Shown here one piece after another: positions 1 through 11,695 of a stretch of 64,000 nucleotides of DNA (positions within the stretch are counted from its first letter, which is position 1; each line of letters starts with the position of its first letter). The notes beneath the pieces were generated by a model. That model did no database searches. It was not told the origin of the DNA and worked only from the letters and a program-made list of their open reading frames with translations. The DNA is taken from assembly GCF_014805625.2 (NCBI RefSeq), contig NW_023998417.1, positions 8,120,680 to 8,184,679 on the forward strand. The letters run 5' to 3'. The DNA is from Glossina fuscipes. Lineage: Eukaryota > Arthropoda > Insecta > Diptera > Glossinidae. Both the position numbers and the translations under genes were made by a program.

Positions 1-1581
1 AAAGGCCTTTCGGGTAGATGACAAGCCGAATGAAAAAATAAAAACGATACTTCCGAAAATAATAAATCGCAAAACTCGCACTGAAGAACACAACTTAAAA
101 TTGTCATTTTTAAATAGACAACCATTTTTTCGTGTTGATAGGTTTTCATGGACGGAGAAGGCCGTTTGGTCTGGCAAAGGTATAGACAATATTTCTTTAG
201 CGAAAATGTTTTAACCACATTAACATTTTAAGCCACATACCTCCATCTTTAGATATTTCGAAGCGTCGTCTACATAAGTTTCATAGGGAATGTCAGCAAT
301 GTTATCAGGTTCTTTTTTGTCTGAAAGTGGAAAGTGACTGCAAAGGTGTTTAAACGCCGCATTCGGTTCGAAAAATATACGACCGCACAATGTACATTTA
401 ATAACCAGACGCAAGCCATTGACACTTCGTAATGAATTGCCTTGCGCGACCGGAGTTTTGCCACTACTGTTGCCATTCAATACTGTTGTCGGTATTAAAT
501 CCAGAGCATGTTTTTCCATATGCCGCAACAAACCGGATGCATGTACAAATTTTCTTTCGCATAATGTGCAATCGTGAGGACCATCTTGTTTTTTATTCGT
601 TGAACCGTTACTGGATAGTGAAGAATCTGTTGGTGTGTTAAGACCACTAGAACTGGAGCTAGTGTTGACAATTAAATGAAGACTGCTAACCGTACTACTG
701 TTTCCAGTAGCGTTGACGTCATATTTGAGTTCATCTTTCAGAAAGCGTCGTATACGTATCTGATTTTCTTTTAACAAGCGTACGCATGCAGGCTCCGCCG
801 GTAGTAGAAATTGATATCTAACTGGCTTGTCAAAGTTGCTAGACGCCGCTATCGATGGTACTACTAAGTTGTGCTGTTCATCATAATCGCAAACGTGCGA
901 TTGAAAAGATATTATATCAAACAAACATTCACAATTTGCACATTTCACTATACGATATGCAGTGGATGGTAATTCCGATTGCATAAACATTTTCGGATCT
1001 AAATTTAAACGGATATCCCTCAATTCTATTTGTTTAAGTTTCCTGTGTGTAGAAATCCACTTACCCAAAAAAGTGTTTTTTGGTTGTGTTTCGAGAAATT
1101 TTAATAATTTCAATTCTTCTTCAGTTGGATCGAAAGTAGGTGAAATATTTTGCTTCGCTGCCTCACTGACCACTGCAGCAGCTTCTGCAACAACTGGCGC
1201 GGATACTAGAGGCATGGTGGTGGTAAATTCGACCATAGGAGGAGAAACGTGACCTACCACTGGCATTCTGCTACCTGTAGTACTTAAGTCCAACACTTCG
1301 AAATTCAAGTCGTACGTTTCGTTCAGACTACATTTATTCTTTTTAAAAATCATATCAAGCGACTCTAGGCTTTTCTTGCTTGGTTCTGTGCCGTCCTCTT
1401 TTAATGGTATCCCGTTAGCATTTTGCGCATCATGAGGATAATTTTGAAAAGAATCATTTATCATCGGAGTTGATGCATTGTTTCTATCTTTAAAATCCGT
1501 ATTGAAATCTTTCAACCGTGCAAACAATTGCTCCGAAAGCCACGCATCTGAATTTGCGAAGTCTTCCTCATTTATATTCAT
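1..1581 (-). CDS. C2H2 zinc-finger protein, 3'-partial (runs off left edge)
   Basis: Probable nuclear nucleic-acid-binding protein; I do not recognise the ortholog. The first exon is 1581-241 (447 codons). The ATG at 1581-1579 is the real start; the frame also extends four codons upstream to a TTG, which a eukaryote would not use. Zinc fingers visible: a degenerate C-x2-C..H finger near residue 212, and C-x2-C-x12-H-x3-H fingers near residues 338-358 and 396-416. Serine/threonine-rich linkers and an Ala-rich stretch lie between. The frame meets a stop at 220-222, but a GTATGT donor (240-235) directly after Met-Glu and an acceptor CAG (83-81 region) allow a 160-bp intron. Exon 2 (80-1) then continues in phase 0 with another perfect C-x2-C-x12-H-x3-H finger followed by a linker ending Glu-Arg-Pro-Phe, and leaves the window. 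Finger spacing and phase agreement make the splice convincing; the specific identity is unknown. Confidence 0.8.
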
Positions 1582-2855
1582 TGCGAATATCAATAAAACC
1601 CAATATGAAATGACTTATGACATCCCATATTTGGTCTTAACGGACCGTTGACAATAAAATCAATGCATACTTTTTCAAAAATGCTGCCGTAGCCGTTAAA
1701 CAGAATTGCAGTTAAGTGGAGTGCCCTATACACATTTGCTATTTCGTTCAGATTCCATTACAGACCAGCATACGAACGTAGCGTAGTGAATGAATTTTTT
1801 TGAAAGTAATTTAATAAAGTCGGAATTAAAGCATAAGATTATATTAATAATTGAAATAAAGGAAGTAATTTAATTTATACATTCCTTTATTTAACGAAAA
1901 AAAGGAATGGAATAGGAAAAGGAATTGATAACATTCAATCCTATTCGCACTGAAATTAACTTTTAAACGTAAACTTTCTAAGTGATTACGTGATTTCGAT
2001 ATGTAACATAAAAAAAGGGGAACAATAAAAATGAAATTTCATAACATTTTAAATTTCAATTCGGTAATTGTTTAGTTTAGTTTACTTTAGTTTATTACAA
2101 GTCTGTTACGGCGCAGTTGTTTAATGTTCATATAATATTAAATTTTTCTGTTCGGGGTTATATTATTCTACTTTAGTTCCTTATCAGATTTAACGGTGAT
2201 TGGTGATGATACTCCCGTACATGACTTAAACATAGGAGAATTTCTGCGTTTTATTAAAATTTTTACCAATAAGAGAGAAATCAAAGATCCAACAGCCTCT
2301 ATTAGTCCTGACCACACCTTTCGCTTCGCTATGTGTACATTCAAATCGTATTACAGCGGAGTCGTTCAATATAACTATGATGAGGTTTATATGACATTTT
2401 CAAACATGTCACAATATTCTAAATAATTGTAATTTGCAAACCAGCCCTGGTTTAGATAAAGAGAAAAGTATGATTTTTAGATTTTTGTTCTCTGAGTAAA
2501 CAATTGGTTTTGTAGGCCAAAATATAATAGTCTTTATATTTTGCAAAATAAAAAAGTTATTAATACTTGACGTAGTAATTATTAAAGAAAGTAATTTTGT
2601 GAATTAATATGCTTTTGTAATTAACGCACAAGTCAACGAAAGCACATATATATAACTTCGTATACACGCCTGTATACACATGTATACATATATATAGATT
2701 ACAATAAATCCAGCAATAATTATTATTATTTGTTTGCTTAGCAAATAGTTCGCACTTTACTGCGAATTTTATCAGTAGGTAACTTTGATCTGCTTAAATT
2801 GTTCTAATAAAAGAACTAATAATTTTAACCGACGATCAAGTAACATTTATACATT
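1582..2855. other. Intergenic region between two divergent genes
   Basis: This AT-rich spacer must hold the promoters of the leftward zinc-finger gene and the rightward reductase-like gene. Visible content is a TATA/TATG-type microsatellite around 2645-2697 and an unrecognised 76-codon open frame at 2196-2426 listed separately. I see no clear TATA box or other promoter motif that I would defend. Confidence 0.5.
2196..2426 (+). CDS. Unrecognised open frame of about 76 codons, possible exon or remnant
   Basis: An open frame beginning at GTG, with no ATG at its 5' end, so it is either an internal exon, a decayed fragment or chance. It is hydrophilic at the start and rich in Tyr, Phe and Ser towards the end (last residues SNMSQYSK). 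A pyrimidine-rich stretch ending in TTATCAG lies just upstream (about 2181-2187) and could be an acceptor, but no matching upstream exon was found. I do not recognise the family. Confidence 0.15.
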   Translation: MIGDDTPVHDLNIGEFLRFIKIFTNKREIKDPTASISPDHTFRFAMCTFKSYYSGVVQYNYDEVYMTFSNMSQYSK

Positions 2856-3538
2856 ATGCAACGTATTGCTATAATTGGTGGAACCGGAATGACCGGCGTA
2901 TGCGTCGTGGATTATGCTTTACAAAAAGGTATACAATGGAATCAAGATTTAAAAAGGAAAATTTATTTACTCTACATTATAAATGGGTGGATATATTTGC
3001 AGGTCTTCAAGTACGTTTACTGTATCGCTCTGAGGCCACCGTACCCGAACGTTTTAAAGGCAAAGTTGAACTTTGTCAGGGCAATGTTGTAAACTACGAT
3101 GATTGTAAACGTGTTATTGAAGGAGTTGACGGAGTTTGTGTTATATTAGGTACGCGTAATAAACTTGAAGCCACCACTGAACTTTCAAGAGGCACAGCAA
3201 ATTTGATACAAGCTATGAATGCTGAAAATATCAAACGATTTTCGATCGTTATGTCTTCATTTCTATTCCGTCCCGATTCCGAAGTGCCTGCAATGTTTCA
3301 TCGCTTAAATGATGAACATCGACGCATGTTGGAGTTGACAAAGGCATCTAATTTGGAATTTATAGCCATTTTACCGCCACATATTGCCGATGAACCATCA
3401 ACAGCATATACCGTTTTGCATGACGAAGCGCCAGGCCGTTCTATCTCCAAATATGATTTGGCCAAATTTATTGTGGACTCTTTGGATCAACCTGAGCATT
3501 TGGGTCAAGTTTGCGGCATTGCCAAGAAAAATGACTAA
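2856..3538 (+). CDS. NAD(P)-binding flavin reductase / biliverdin reductase B-like protein
   Basis: Two exons, 2856-2928 and 3003-3538, separated by a 74-bp intron (G|GTATAC ... TTTGCAG|G) that restores a Gly codon; product 202 residues, the normal size for this family. The N-terminus carries the Rossmann dinucleotide motif GGTGMTG (residues 8-14). Further on are the family-like stretches LLYRSE (strand after the first helix), GVCVILGTRNK, VMSSFLFRP and the C-terminal LPPHIADEP. This is the atypical short-chain dehydrogenase NmrA/BLVRB group, cytosolic enzymes that reduce flavins or biliverdin IX-beta with NADPH; the fly substrate is inferred, not shown. The protein closely resembles the Drosophila CG9471 type as I know it. 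Reading straight through the intron gives a false alternative frame ending at 3092. The gene sits head-to-head with the zinc-finger gene to its left and tail-to-tail with NAA80. Confidence 0.9.
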
Positions 3539-6103
3539 CGCAATGAAATCCATTTATAGTGCCTTTAATTGAAAAGAATTTTAACGACATTATACAAATA
3601 TGTGCATGATATGCATGACGCGTATTTCATTTATTTGTACAAGTTTTTTTTGTTTTTTTTTTGTAAACTTAAGCATTTACAGTACTATAATATGAACGAA
3701 CAGTTTAATGTATGTATATTTTTATATATATTTATACTTTGGTTCCTTCAATTAACAATTTAAATTATGAAATCTAAATGGGTGCTTAAGCAAAAAAGAA
3801 AATCGTATTATTTTTGTATTATATTGGATTTGTCTAAAGTTTCTAATGTCTAGACGTATTGAAATGAACAAAATTTGATTTTTTTTCATCACAATTCGAT
3901 CAGTCTATGGACAGTGTTTCCTTTTTTTACAATTTATGCAATCTATCCGCCAACCTATTGGACTTATGGCAGTAAGTAAGCGTAAAAAGTTTCAATCTGA
4001 AACTTTCCGCCTTATTGTTAATGTCCCATGGTTCGTTAGCAACAAACTATTTATGATGACCTGGATTTTCCATTTCATTAGAAATCTAATACAATGCATT
4101 TCCTCAAAATATTTCGTCAGACTGCGTAATCACGTAAATACCTTTGCGGTAGCTCTTCTAAAGTGTTTTAATGCATAAAATGTATGTTATGTATGTTATA
4201 TTTCCAACATATCCTTGAATTTTTGCAAACATCAAGACAACAAAGGCACCAACGATCGAATCGTTATGAAACTCATTAACAATTGCAAGATCTTTAAGCA
4301 CTATTCTCATTTCTTCGGTTTGAAGCGATCATTTGTAGACTACTGCCAAGTTGTGAGATTTGAAATTACACCTTAAAGCAATCTGCTCAAGAGTCAAGAA
4401 AGTGCAAGCGATGGAAACTGTTGATTGTCATCTTGCCTAGATCGATACAAGCGGCAAAATCATCCAGTTATCATTTGCTTTGGTATTTGTGTAAATAGGC
4501 TCAAAATCCTAAATTGTAAATTGTCCTCAAATTTGGCTGATTTGCGTTTTAAGCTTAATCTGACGACGCTCAATCGATAGAAGTCGAGAGCAAGTTTCCT
4601 TTTCTTGAAAAGGTGTTTTGATTGATATTGTTCTTTCTAAGAGCTATGAATCCATTATATCATAAACAAAACTTTATCTCCAAAAATTCGTTTCCTGGCT
4701 TGAAAATCAGTTAAAAAAGTCTCGTCGGACAATTTGTACATATATGTATATCTAAAGTGTTTATAACGATTTCAAAGTTCGTCTCATACACGTAGGACAG
4801 ATGCAAAATTGATAATTAAATGAAAAAGTGATAAATAGCTGCATATCTATGCGCAGCAGACATATTTTAACGTAGGTTGACACGTTCCTTAATATGGTAA
4901 ACGTCGCAAATGGACTGAGAAAATTAACACATCTTTGTTCGCTATGTTCCTATTGCCTTGTTGATTGGCATAAAAATAAATGTAAGCATTAAATTTGTGC
5001 GGAAATGTTTACGATAATTATTTAAGCAATTAATATAAATTCTTTTTTAAAATAATGTCAAGCTTGTAAATTTTCTACAAACAACAATTAAAAGTTATTT
5101 CTATATTTCTTTATATTTTAAAAACTATTTTTCAACATATGTTTAACATAAATGCATCCTTCTATGTATATATGTACATATATGTAAGTATTTGAATCTA
5201 AATATCTCGCGACAAAGAGATATAAAACACTGTGTGTTTGCACTATTCCAATTTAAAGTATCTTCATTCACAAGAGCGATGTGCTTACACGCGAGAATAT
5301 CATCTTGAACTTGAACTAGCAGAGCAAATTGCATCGCCCGTCATCTTACGCTTGTTTTGTTGTATTTCTCGTTTCATGTCGTTGCTGTTGGTTTTTTTTT
5401 GTTTTTTTTGTTTTTTTTTTTTGGCAAAGCAATTAAAACTTTTATGCAGAATTTTATTACATATGCATGTAAAAGCATAGTTTCTTGTTATTGTTATTTT
5501 TTCTCTTTTTATTTTCATTTTCTTACTTGTTCTCGTTTGATTAATGTGGAAAGTCTAGACTAACATATAGCAATGTATGTATGTACGTATATAAAATATA
5601 TTCTATAATTATTAACAACCTTTCTAATGAAATTCTTTAAAAATTTTTAAAACATTCGTGAGATATAATTTCATATGTATTTGGTTTCGCGTTTAATTGT
5701 CTACTTGGTTATCCGATATTCGATTGATTACGTATAGCTACAACCCTAGCTTATTAATTTTAATATAAATATTATTTAATATTTTTTCGATAGTTAAGGC
5801 ATTTGATTAGATACTCCTTGTATTAATTTTTTGTTCTTGCGCTTGTGTTGAGTCTATAACATTAATTAAAGAAGCCGAACATCCTTAAATGATTTGCTAA
5901 AACTACGTTAACTTGTTAAACAAGCAGTGAGCAATTATGGCGTTGATATATCGTTTGTTTCTCTTCTTCCATTTCCTTGAAGCCAAGAAGAATCTTACAA
6001 ATTCTTCTAGTGTTTCTTTGAAATATAAAGAAAAAGTTCCCAACAACTATCCAAGCAGTGTTTCTTTTCTTTTTTTTTATCACTAACATTTCATGGAAAT
6101 GTT
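3539..6103. other. Intergenic/3' region between the reductase-like gene and NAA80
   Basis: Both flanking genes end into this 2.6-kb interval, so it contains two 3' UTRs. T-rich runs follow the reductase stop codon (about 3645-3665). At 3932-4178 is a retrotransposon tail, listed separately. From 4200 to 4750 the base composition is less AT-rich, but frames on both strands are broken and I recognise nothing. A TATG/TACA microsatellite lies at about 5163-5190 and homopolymer T tracts at 5393-5422. Confidence 0.5.
3932..4178 (+). mobile_element. Decayed jockey-like non-LTR retrotransposon, end of reverse transcriptase ORF
   Basis: The frame at 3936-4178 contains, in order, KFQSETFRLIVNVPWFVSN and YFVRLRNHVNTFAVALL. 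These match the characteristic carboxy-terminal part of jockey-clade ORF2 proteins, where the pattern is roughly QRFQSKTLR-(I)-NAPW-(Y/F)-V-x-N followed by a segment ending in NxLAVALL. In another frame just upstream (3932-3976) the stretch IYAIYPPTYWTYG resembles the preceding family motif ending in P-x-W-T-Y-G, so a frameshift separates the two. Only this tail is present; no poly(A) end or target-site duplication was identified. It is dead. The start Met of the open frame is fortuitous. Confidence 0.72.
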
Positions 6104-6607
<504 letters not shown>

Positions 6608-8834
6608 CTAAAAAATTTACATTAAGAATATTATCTTTCACCCTTACTTCGTATCCAACTATGCATAATAGAATTAGAAAATTATTTCGCATAATTTTTA
6701 CTTAAAACTTATTTTATACCTCAAAGTATAGATCCGTTTCTAAATAGCGCATAATATATAAAGCAAATATAAATACTGAAGGTGTATATTAAAGCGGTGC
6801 TTGACAAAAAATTTTAAAAAAATCTAGAAAAAGCAAATATGAAAATTTTTAAATTAATAAACGAAATCTTTTGAAGTTTTTGAATAATTAATAAAAATGA
6901 ACACATTGACAAATATAAACATAGAGACTAAAAAATATTTAACGCAGATTTGTGGATATTTTATTTGGAGAAAAAACAAACCTAGAATACTATTTATTTG
7001 GACGTACTTATACTTCAATTAAGCCTAGAGAGTCATTTATTTATGCTGACGGTAACATTATACTTTATGGAGGGGTCTCTAAAGCTTCCTTCTGCAAACG
7101 TTTTGAAAAGAAGAACATTCCCTATATTTTCGATGGAATTAAAACCGTTCAGCTTCTTTACACTCACACAACCATGAGAAATGATTATATATTTATATGT
7201 GCGTTTGCTGACAATGAAATTCCAAAATGATAAATACAATTCAACTATTTGTTTGCCAAAAAAATTAAATTTGTTCTCTCACCCACATTCGTGTATACAA
7301 GTCATATATGTAAGTCAGCTCATGTCAAAATCGAGGCTATTTTGTGAATTGTGTCTAATTGGCTAAATGTTTGCAAAAAGGAAATCAAGGCTTAGCAGTT
7401 TGTTGTTTTTATATCTACGTCTTGTTAATCGAACTAGAAAAATGGAAAACTGGTATTCCATGCAAGTGTATATGTCAATTCAATATGAAAATGAAATGAG
7501 TGTACGAGAGTCAACAAACATATCGTTGCATAATAGCAATAATTGACTGAACATCGCTGGATTAAAAAAAAAAATTACGTAAAATTACTAGTAACACAAA
7601 TTATGGTCATTATGCGTTATTTTCAACGTAGCAACACTTCACGTCAAAAAAGAAAAGTGAATCACACACTTTTACGCACACAAAACGAGTTTATTAATAT
7701 TTAATAAATAGCATTATTAATATGGATTTTCTCTATGTTGTTTTACCATAATGATATCTCGATTATTTCTTTCTTCCTGAGTAATGCCGCTGCCGCCACG
7801 ATGCAAAGCACAGCACGGACTGAGAAAAGCACCAATGGTATGGACTTTTTCGAAGTATTTTATGGCGACGCTTCTTTAATATTCTCTCAATTTTAATTTA
7901 CAAAAAACAAATTTACACCAACACATCAAGAAATTATTTATAAATAAATTGAATTTTTTTCCTTCCGCTCCCTTTATTGTTATATGTTTTACTTTTTTGT
8001 TTATATCTATTCTTTCCAAAGATATATAAACATTTTCATATAATTTCTTATAATTTATATTTAGCTTCGACGTAGATAAGATACACAGCCATCGAAACAC
8101 TGAATACAAATGTAAGAAATAAATAAACAAGGGAAACAACAAAATTTGAAAATGTTTATTTTTTGTTTGTTTTGTTTTAAAAATTCATTATACGGAAGCA
8201 GTGTTGCTACACATAAGAAACTTTGAAAAAAGTTTTTTTTAATAACAAAAGCGTTATATTTTTGGCGTATATGCATATACGCGAATACATACAAAAAAAC
8301 TATGCTTATTTTCCATTGAAATTTTCTAACACAATTTTGAAAATAGATGGGATCGCCGCTCATTTATTTTTTTGGGAAAACCAAAGTAAGAAGCGAAACA
8401 TTTTTAAAGTATTTTCATAAACAAACTTTGAATTCACAACAGCAAGTATTTGCGACAAAAATGGCTTTGTTACTTGTTTTTAATCATCTCGATTATTATT
8501 CGACATTAATAAAGTGCCAAAATTTAGATAAAATACATATGTAAGAATCTTAAAGAATGACTGATAGTCGCGGCACACTTTTCAACGGCCGCCTAACGAG
8601 GTAACTTAATATATCCAAACGAGCAAATTAATTAACTAGTAATGCAAAAATTCCGTGAAACGTCAGCATAAATTGCCGGTGCAATACAAATAGGAAAAAT
8701 TTTTATAATTTTTTTTCGTTGTTATCTGTAAATCGAATGTTTTTCTACGTTTTCAAGGGATAGCTTTAATTGTGTTTCAAGTAGTGGCGTTGCCGACAAA
8801 AGAATGAAAAGCTGATGTACGACTAATAAAATTT
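6608..8834. other. Region upstream of NAA80; no certain gene
   Basis: It probably contains the NAA80 first intron and 5' exon. A short GC-richer patch at about 7775-7875 stands out against the AT-rich background and has open frames on both strands, including a 31-codon ATG frame at 7784-7879 (+). An unrecognised 92-codon open frame lies at 6952-7230 (+). Other frames at 7876-8142, 8061-8363 and 8347-8544 are low-complexity or overlap one another, and I do not consider them genes. Confidence 0.4.
6952..7230 (+). CDS. Unrecognised open frame of 92 codons, possible exon or pseudogene
   Basis: The frame starts with GTG directly after a TTAACGCAG that could serve as an acceptor. It reads like real protein: ...YYLFGRTYTSIKP...SFIYADGNIILYGGVSKASF.... 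The spacing of GRTYT, a beta-rich NIILYG and VSKASF faintly recalls an FHA domain core (GR..., SR.HA), but the conserved Arg-His of FHA is absent, so this is a guess at best. No partner exon was found. Treat as unidentified. Confidence 0.2.
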   Translation: MDILFGEKTNLEYYLFGRTYTSIKPRESFIYADGNIILYGGVSKASFCKRFEKKNIPYIFDGIKTVQLLYTHTTMRNDYIFICAFADNEIPK

Positions 8835-9064
8835 GCATGAAAAACATAGTTAATCATATGAAAAATTATTATTTTGAAAAAAAAAATAGAGAAAAATATT
8901 TTGCAAATTTCTTTTTCTATATTTTAAAGCAAGTCTGCATACAATCCAATAGTATTGACAGCACTTGAGCTTTGCTCAACAGCTGATTTAGTGAACTACA
9001 CCTTCAGGCAAATCAGGTTAATTGGAAATTTTTCCACTTTATATAAAAAAAAAATAAAAAAAAC
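8835..9064 (+). repeat. Left copy of a ~230-bp direct repeat flanking a gene fragment
   Basis: This block closely matches 9571-9803 in the same orientation. Shared stretches include AAAAATATTTTGCAAAT, CCAATAGTATTGACAGCA, GCTCAACAGCTGATTTAG and TTTTTCCACTTTATATAA. The two copies differ by scattered substitutions and small indels. Together they bracket a copy of part of the zinc-finger exon at 9069-9570. Neither repeat is seen next to the parent exon. Confidence 0.85.
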
Positions 9065-9068
9065 TTAT

Positions 9069-9570
9069 CCAATATTAAAATTGAAGGATGGCCTTGGTGT
9101 GGCATTGCTGGACGACGCATCGCTATGTTCCTTATTAAGGAAAACGTTTGGCAATTGTCCCTTTTCAACGTGATCCATTTCGGTTAATTGCAATTTACGC
9201 TTGCCAACTGGAGGAATCGTTAGCCAATTTTGCAACAGATGTATATTCAGGGTTCGTAATAGAGCGAATTTCTTGTCGCACTATTTACATATATTTTCGG
9301 AACCAAAAATTGACCCACCAGTTTTCATTGGTACCATAGAGGGACGCTTAAGGCATTTAGATGGATTAATGTCGAGTTCATGTGAATGTTTATGTGCATC
9401 CAGAAAAGATTTTATAAGAAATTTGTCTTTACATACTTCACACAAAAATATTGCTTCAGGTTTCGTATTTGCTGGTTTTAGAATCACTCATGACTCCAAC
9501 CTTGGAATGCTTTAAGGATACCAACTTATTAAATTTATCTTTTTTAGGCGGAAATATTTGAGCAACCGTT
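9069..9570 (-). pseudogene. Partial, broken copy of the neighbouring zinc-finger gene's middle exon
   Basis: The segment aligns along its length with about 12264-12779, inside the middle exon of the 681-residue zinc-finger gene, same orientation, about 2.7 kb away. Landmarks shared by both include CTGGACGACGCATCGCTATG and AGAGGGACGCTTAAGGCATT. Relative to the parent it lacks roughly 18 bp (after about 9475) and has a nonsense codon replacing the Tyr between the two Cys of the second finger. The last Cys position of that finger is also changed. The longest surviving frame is 9281-9487. It cannot make a functional protein. Because the copied piece lies within a single exon, intron loss cannot be tested, so DNA-level and RNA-level copying are both possible. 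Confidence 0.9.
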
Positions 9571-9803
9571 GCTGCAAAACATTGTTAACAATCATATGAA
9601 AGTTTATCATTTTGAAATAAAATAAAGAAAAATATTTTGCAAATCTCTTTTTCTATTTTTTAGATCAAGTCTGCACAGAATCCAATAGTATTGACAGCAC
9701 TTGAATTTTGCTCAACAGCTGATTTAGTAAACTACACCTTCACGCAAATCAGGTTAATTGCAAATTTTTCCACTTTATATAAAAAAAAAATAAAAAAAAT
9801 TTA
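9571..9803 (+). repeat. Right copy of the ~230-bp direct repeat
   Basis: Second copy of the repeat at 8835-9064. Homology begins at the point where similarity of the intervening fragment to the parent zinc-finger exon stops (about 9571), and ends in the shared A-rich stretch at 9780-9803. The junctions are therefore fairly sharp on both sides. Confidence 0.85.
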
Positions 9804-10530
9804 AGAAAACAAACTGCAAACTATAAACAACAAAAAAGTGCAAGTGAAATAGAACGTGACTTCCACAAATGTGAGACTTACTTGCAATTGCAAATTTCCG
9901 CCTGCACTTTAACTGTTTTAACAGCAACTTCAGAGTCAAAAGACGGCATTTATTTTTAAATCAATTTTAAAACTAAATAATGCATTGCACAACGAAATTA
10001 TTGAATAATGTAAAAACACCATAAAAACGAAATAAATCAAAATAGGAAACTAAAACTGTATACGTGAGTACGTGTATGCAGAATTTCATACACTAAAATT
10101 TCAACATATCAACAACATTGACCTCTAATTTATAGCAATTGTTGGCTCGGAAAATAGGAGAAGGAAAGAAGAGTAAAGTGTTTTAAAAATAGTGTGGTGT
10201 GGTAGACATAGAGGTTTTATTTAGCTGAGTAAATGCACTTGTTGATCTTTCATTGTTGAATTTCAGATATTTTTAAAACACAAAACGTCACAATAATAAG
10301 ATCAACAAACATTTTGCCTAACCGGCGAATACGTCAACCTGCATAAAAAAAAAAGTGCCGATTTTAGTTACCGCTCCAGTGCTCGCGTCAACTAATTTTA
10401 TTCTGATGTCAATTCTTACTAATATTCACACAAACACACTTACTCTTCTAATACATTAGGAAAAAACAATATTGAAAGTAATTTACTAGCTTATAAAGTT
10501 CGTGATTGCGGTACGGATTTCACTGTTGTA
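9804..10530. promoter_or_regulatory. Upstream region of MED6
   Basis: About 730 bp of AT-rich sequence preceding the MED6 start codon; it should contain the promoter and 5' UTR. I see no TATA box at a convincing distance and no open frame. The assignment rests on position only. Confidence 0.4.
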
Positions 10531-11695
10531 ATGAGTAACCTTATGGTGAAAACTATATCCCAGGAAAATCCCTTATGGGTATCTTGGCATGACACTCAAA
10601 TGATGGCTTCTTTAAGTCCACAAAATGTTATGGATTATTTTTGTCGCAAATCGAATCCATTTTACGATCGTATGTGTAATAATGAAAATATACGCATGCA
10701 ACGTTTGGGATTGGAAAATTTAAAGTAAGATTTGTCAATATTTTTTTACCTTTTTCAATAAGTGCTATAGTTTGCATTTTGCAGTAATATGGTGGGCCTG
10801 GAATATATTTTACTGCATGTCCATGAACCGATTTTGTATGTTATTCGTAAGCAACATCGTCACAGCCCAACCGACGCTCTGCCTATAGCAGATTATTATA
10901 TTATCGGTGGTATGGTGTATAAAGCTCCAGATTTGGCTAACGTTATAAATTCCAGAATTGTAAGCGTTAATTTGTCCAGTAGAAACTTACTTTTTATAAT
11001 CTTTTTTTCGTTTGATCGTCATAGTTGTCGACAGTCACAAATTTACAACTTGCCTTTGAGGAAGCTAGTAGCTATTCCAGATACCATCCTAACAAAGGTT
11101 ACACTTGGGATTTTACATCAAACAAAGCTCGTAAGTAACTTTGAAATTCTTTTAAACATTCCGAGAAAAGAGCTTTGCCCTAGTGGTAGACAATATATTG
11201 CTAAACAAACTTCTTATTCCTAAAAATTACGCACGTTTCGTAGGATCGCTTAGCAAGTTCAGAAAGTAGTTAAAAATAAGAAAAACAAAAAGACTTCTTC
11301 AGATGGTAAAATAAATATAAATTTCTTGCTTCTTCTCATTAGTATCTGATAAATCTAAAGCTGCCGCAAAAAAAGATGCAACGTCTAATAAAGAAGAGAG
11401 TGGCACCGTTTTTCAAATGCAACGTGTTGACATGCTGCTGGCTGAATTATTGCGGAAATTCCCGCCACCAGTACCGCCAAATCTACATCAGCAACAATTG
11501 CAACAGACGGGACCACAATCCAACGCTAATGTCCAAGAACATAATGCCGCAGCATCCGATTCGAATGCGAACACTATTAGTTCTAGTAATGGCACTACTT
11601 CCGAGGCAAGTCCGGTAACAGCACTGGGTGTTGAAATTAAGCAGGAAATGATTGACATGAAACCCCCACCCGAGAAGAGAGCCAAACAGAATTAA
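10531..11695 (+). CDS. MED6: Mediator complex subunit 6
   Basis: Head-module subunit of the Mediator coactivator, which bridges activators and RNA polymerase II in the nucleus. Four exons join in phase: 10531-10724, 10785-10959, 11025-11130 and 11343-11695, giving 275 residues. This is close to insect MED6, slightly longer because of a Gln/Asn/Ser-rich C-terminal linker. Diagnostic stretches are [12 protein letters not shown] and [19 protein letters not shown] in exon 1, then [19 protein letters not shown] and [18 protein letters not shown] in exon 2. Exon 3 has [18 protein letters not shown], and exon 4 has [17 protein letters not shown] and a basic tail EKRAKQN. Introns are 60, 65 and 212 bp. 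Naive reading frames run into introns 1-3, producing false C-termini. Poly(A) signals AATAAA lie at 11743-11748 and about 11847. The gene is tail-to-tail with the zinc-finger gene, with under 200 bp between stop codons. Confidence 0.96.

Noticed and set aside
6648..6692. Short ATG exon as the NAA80 start
   Set aside because: Phase fits, but the implied intron would be 40 bp, below the usual fly minimum.
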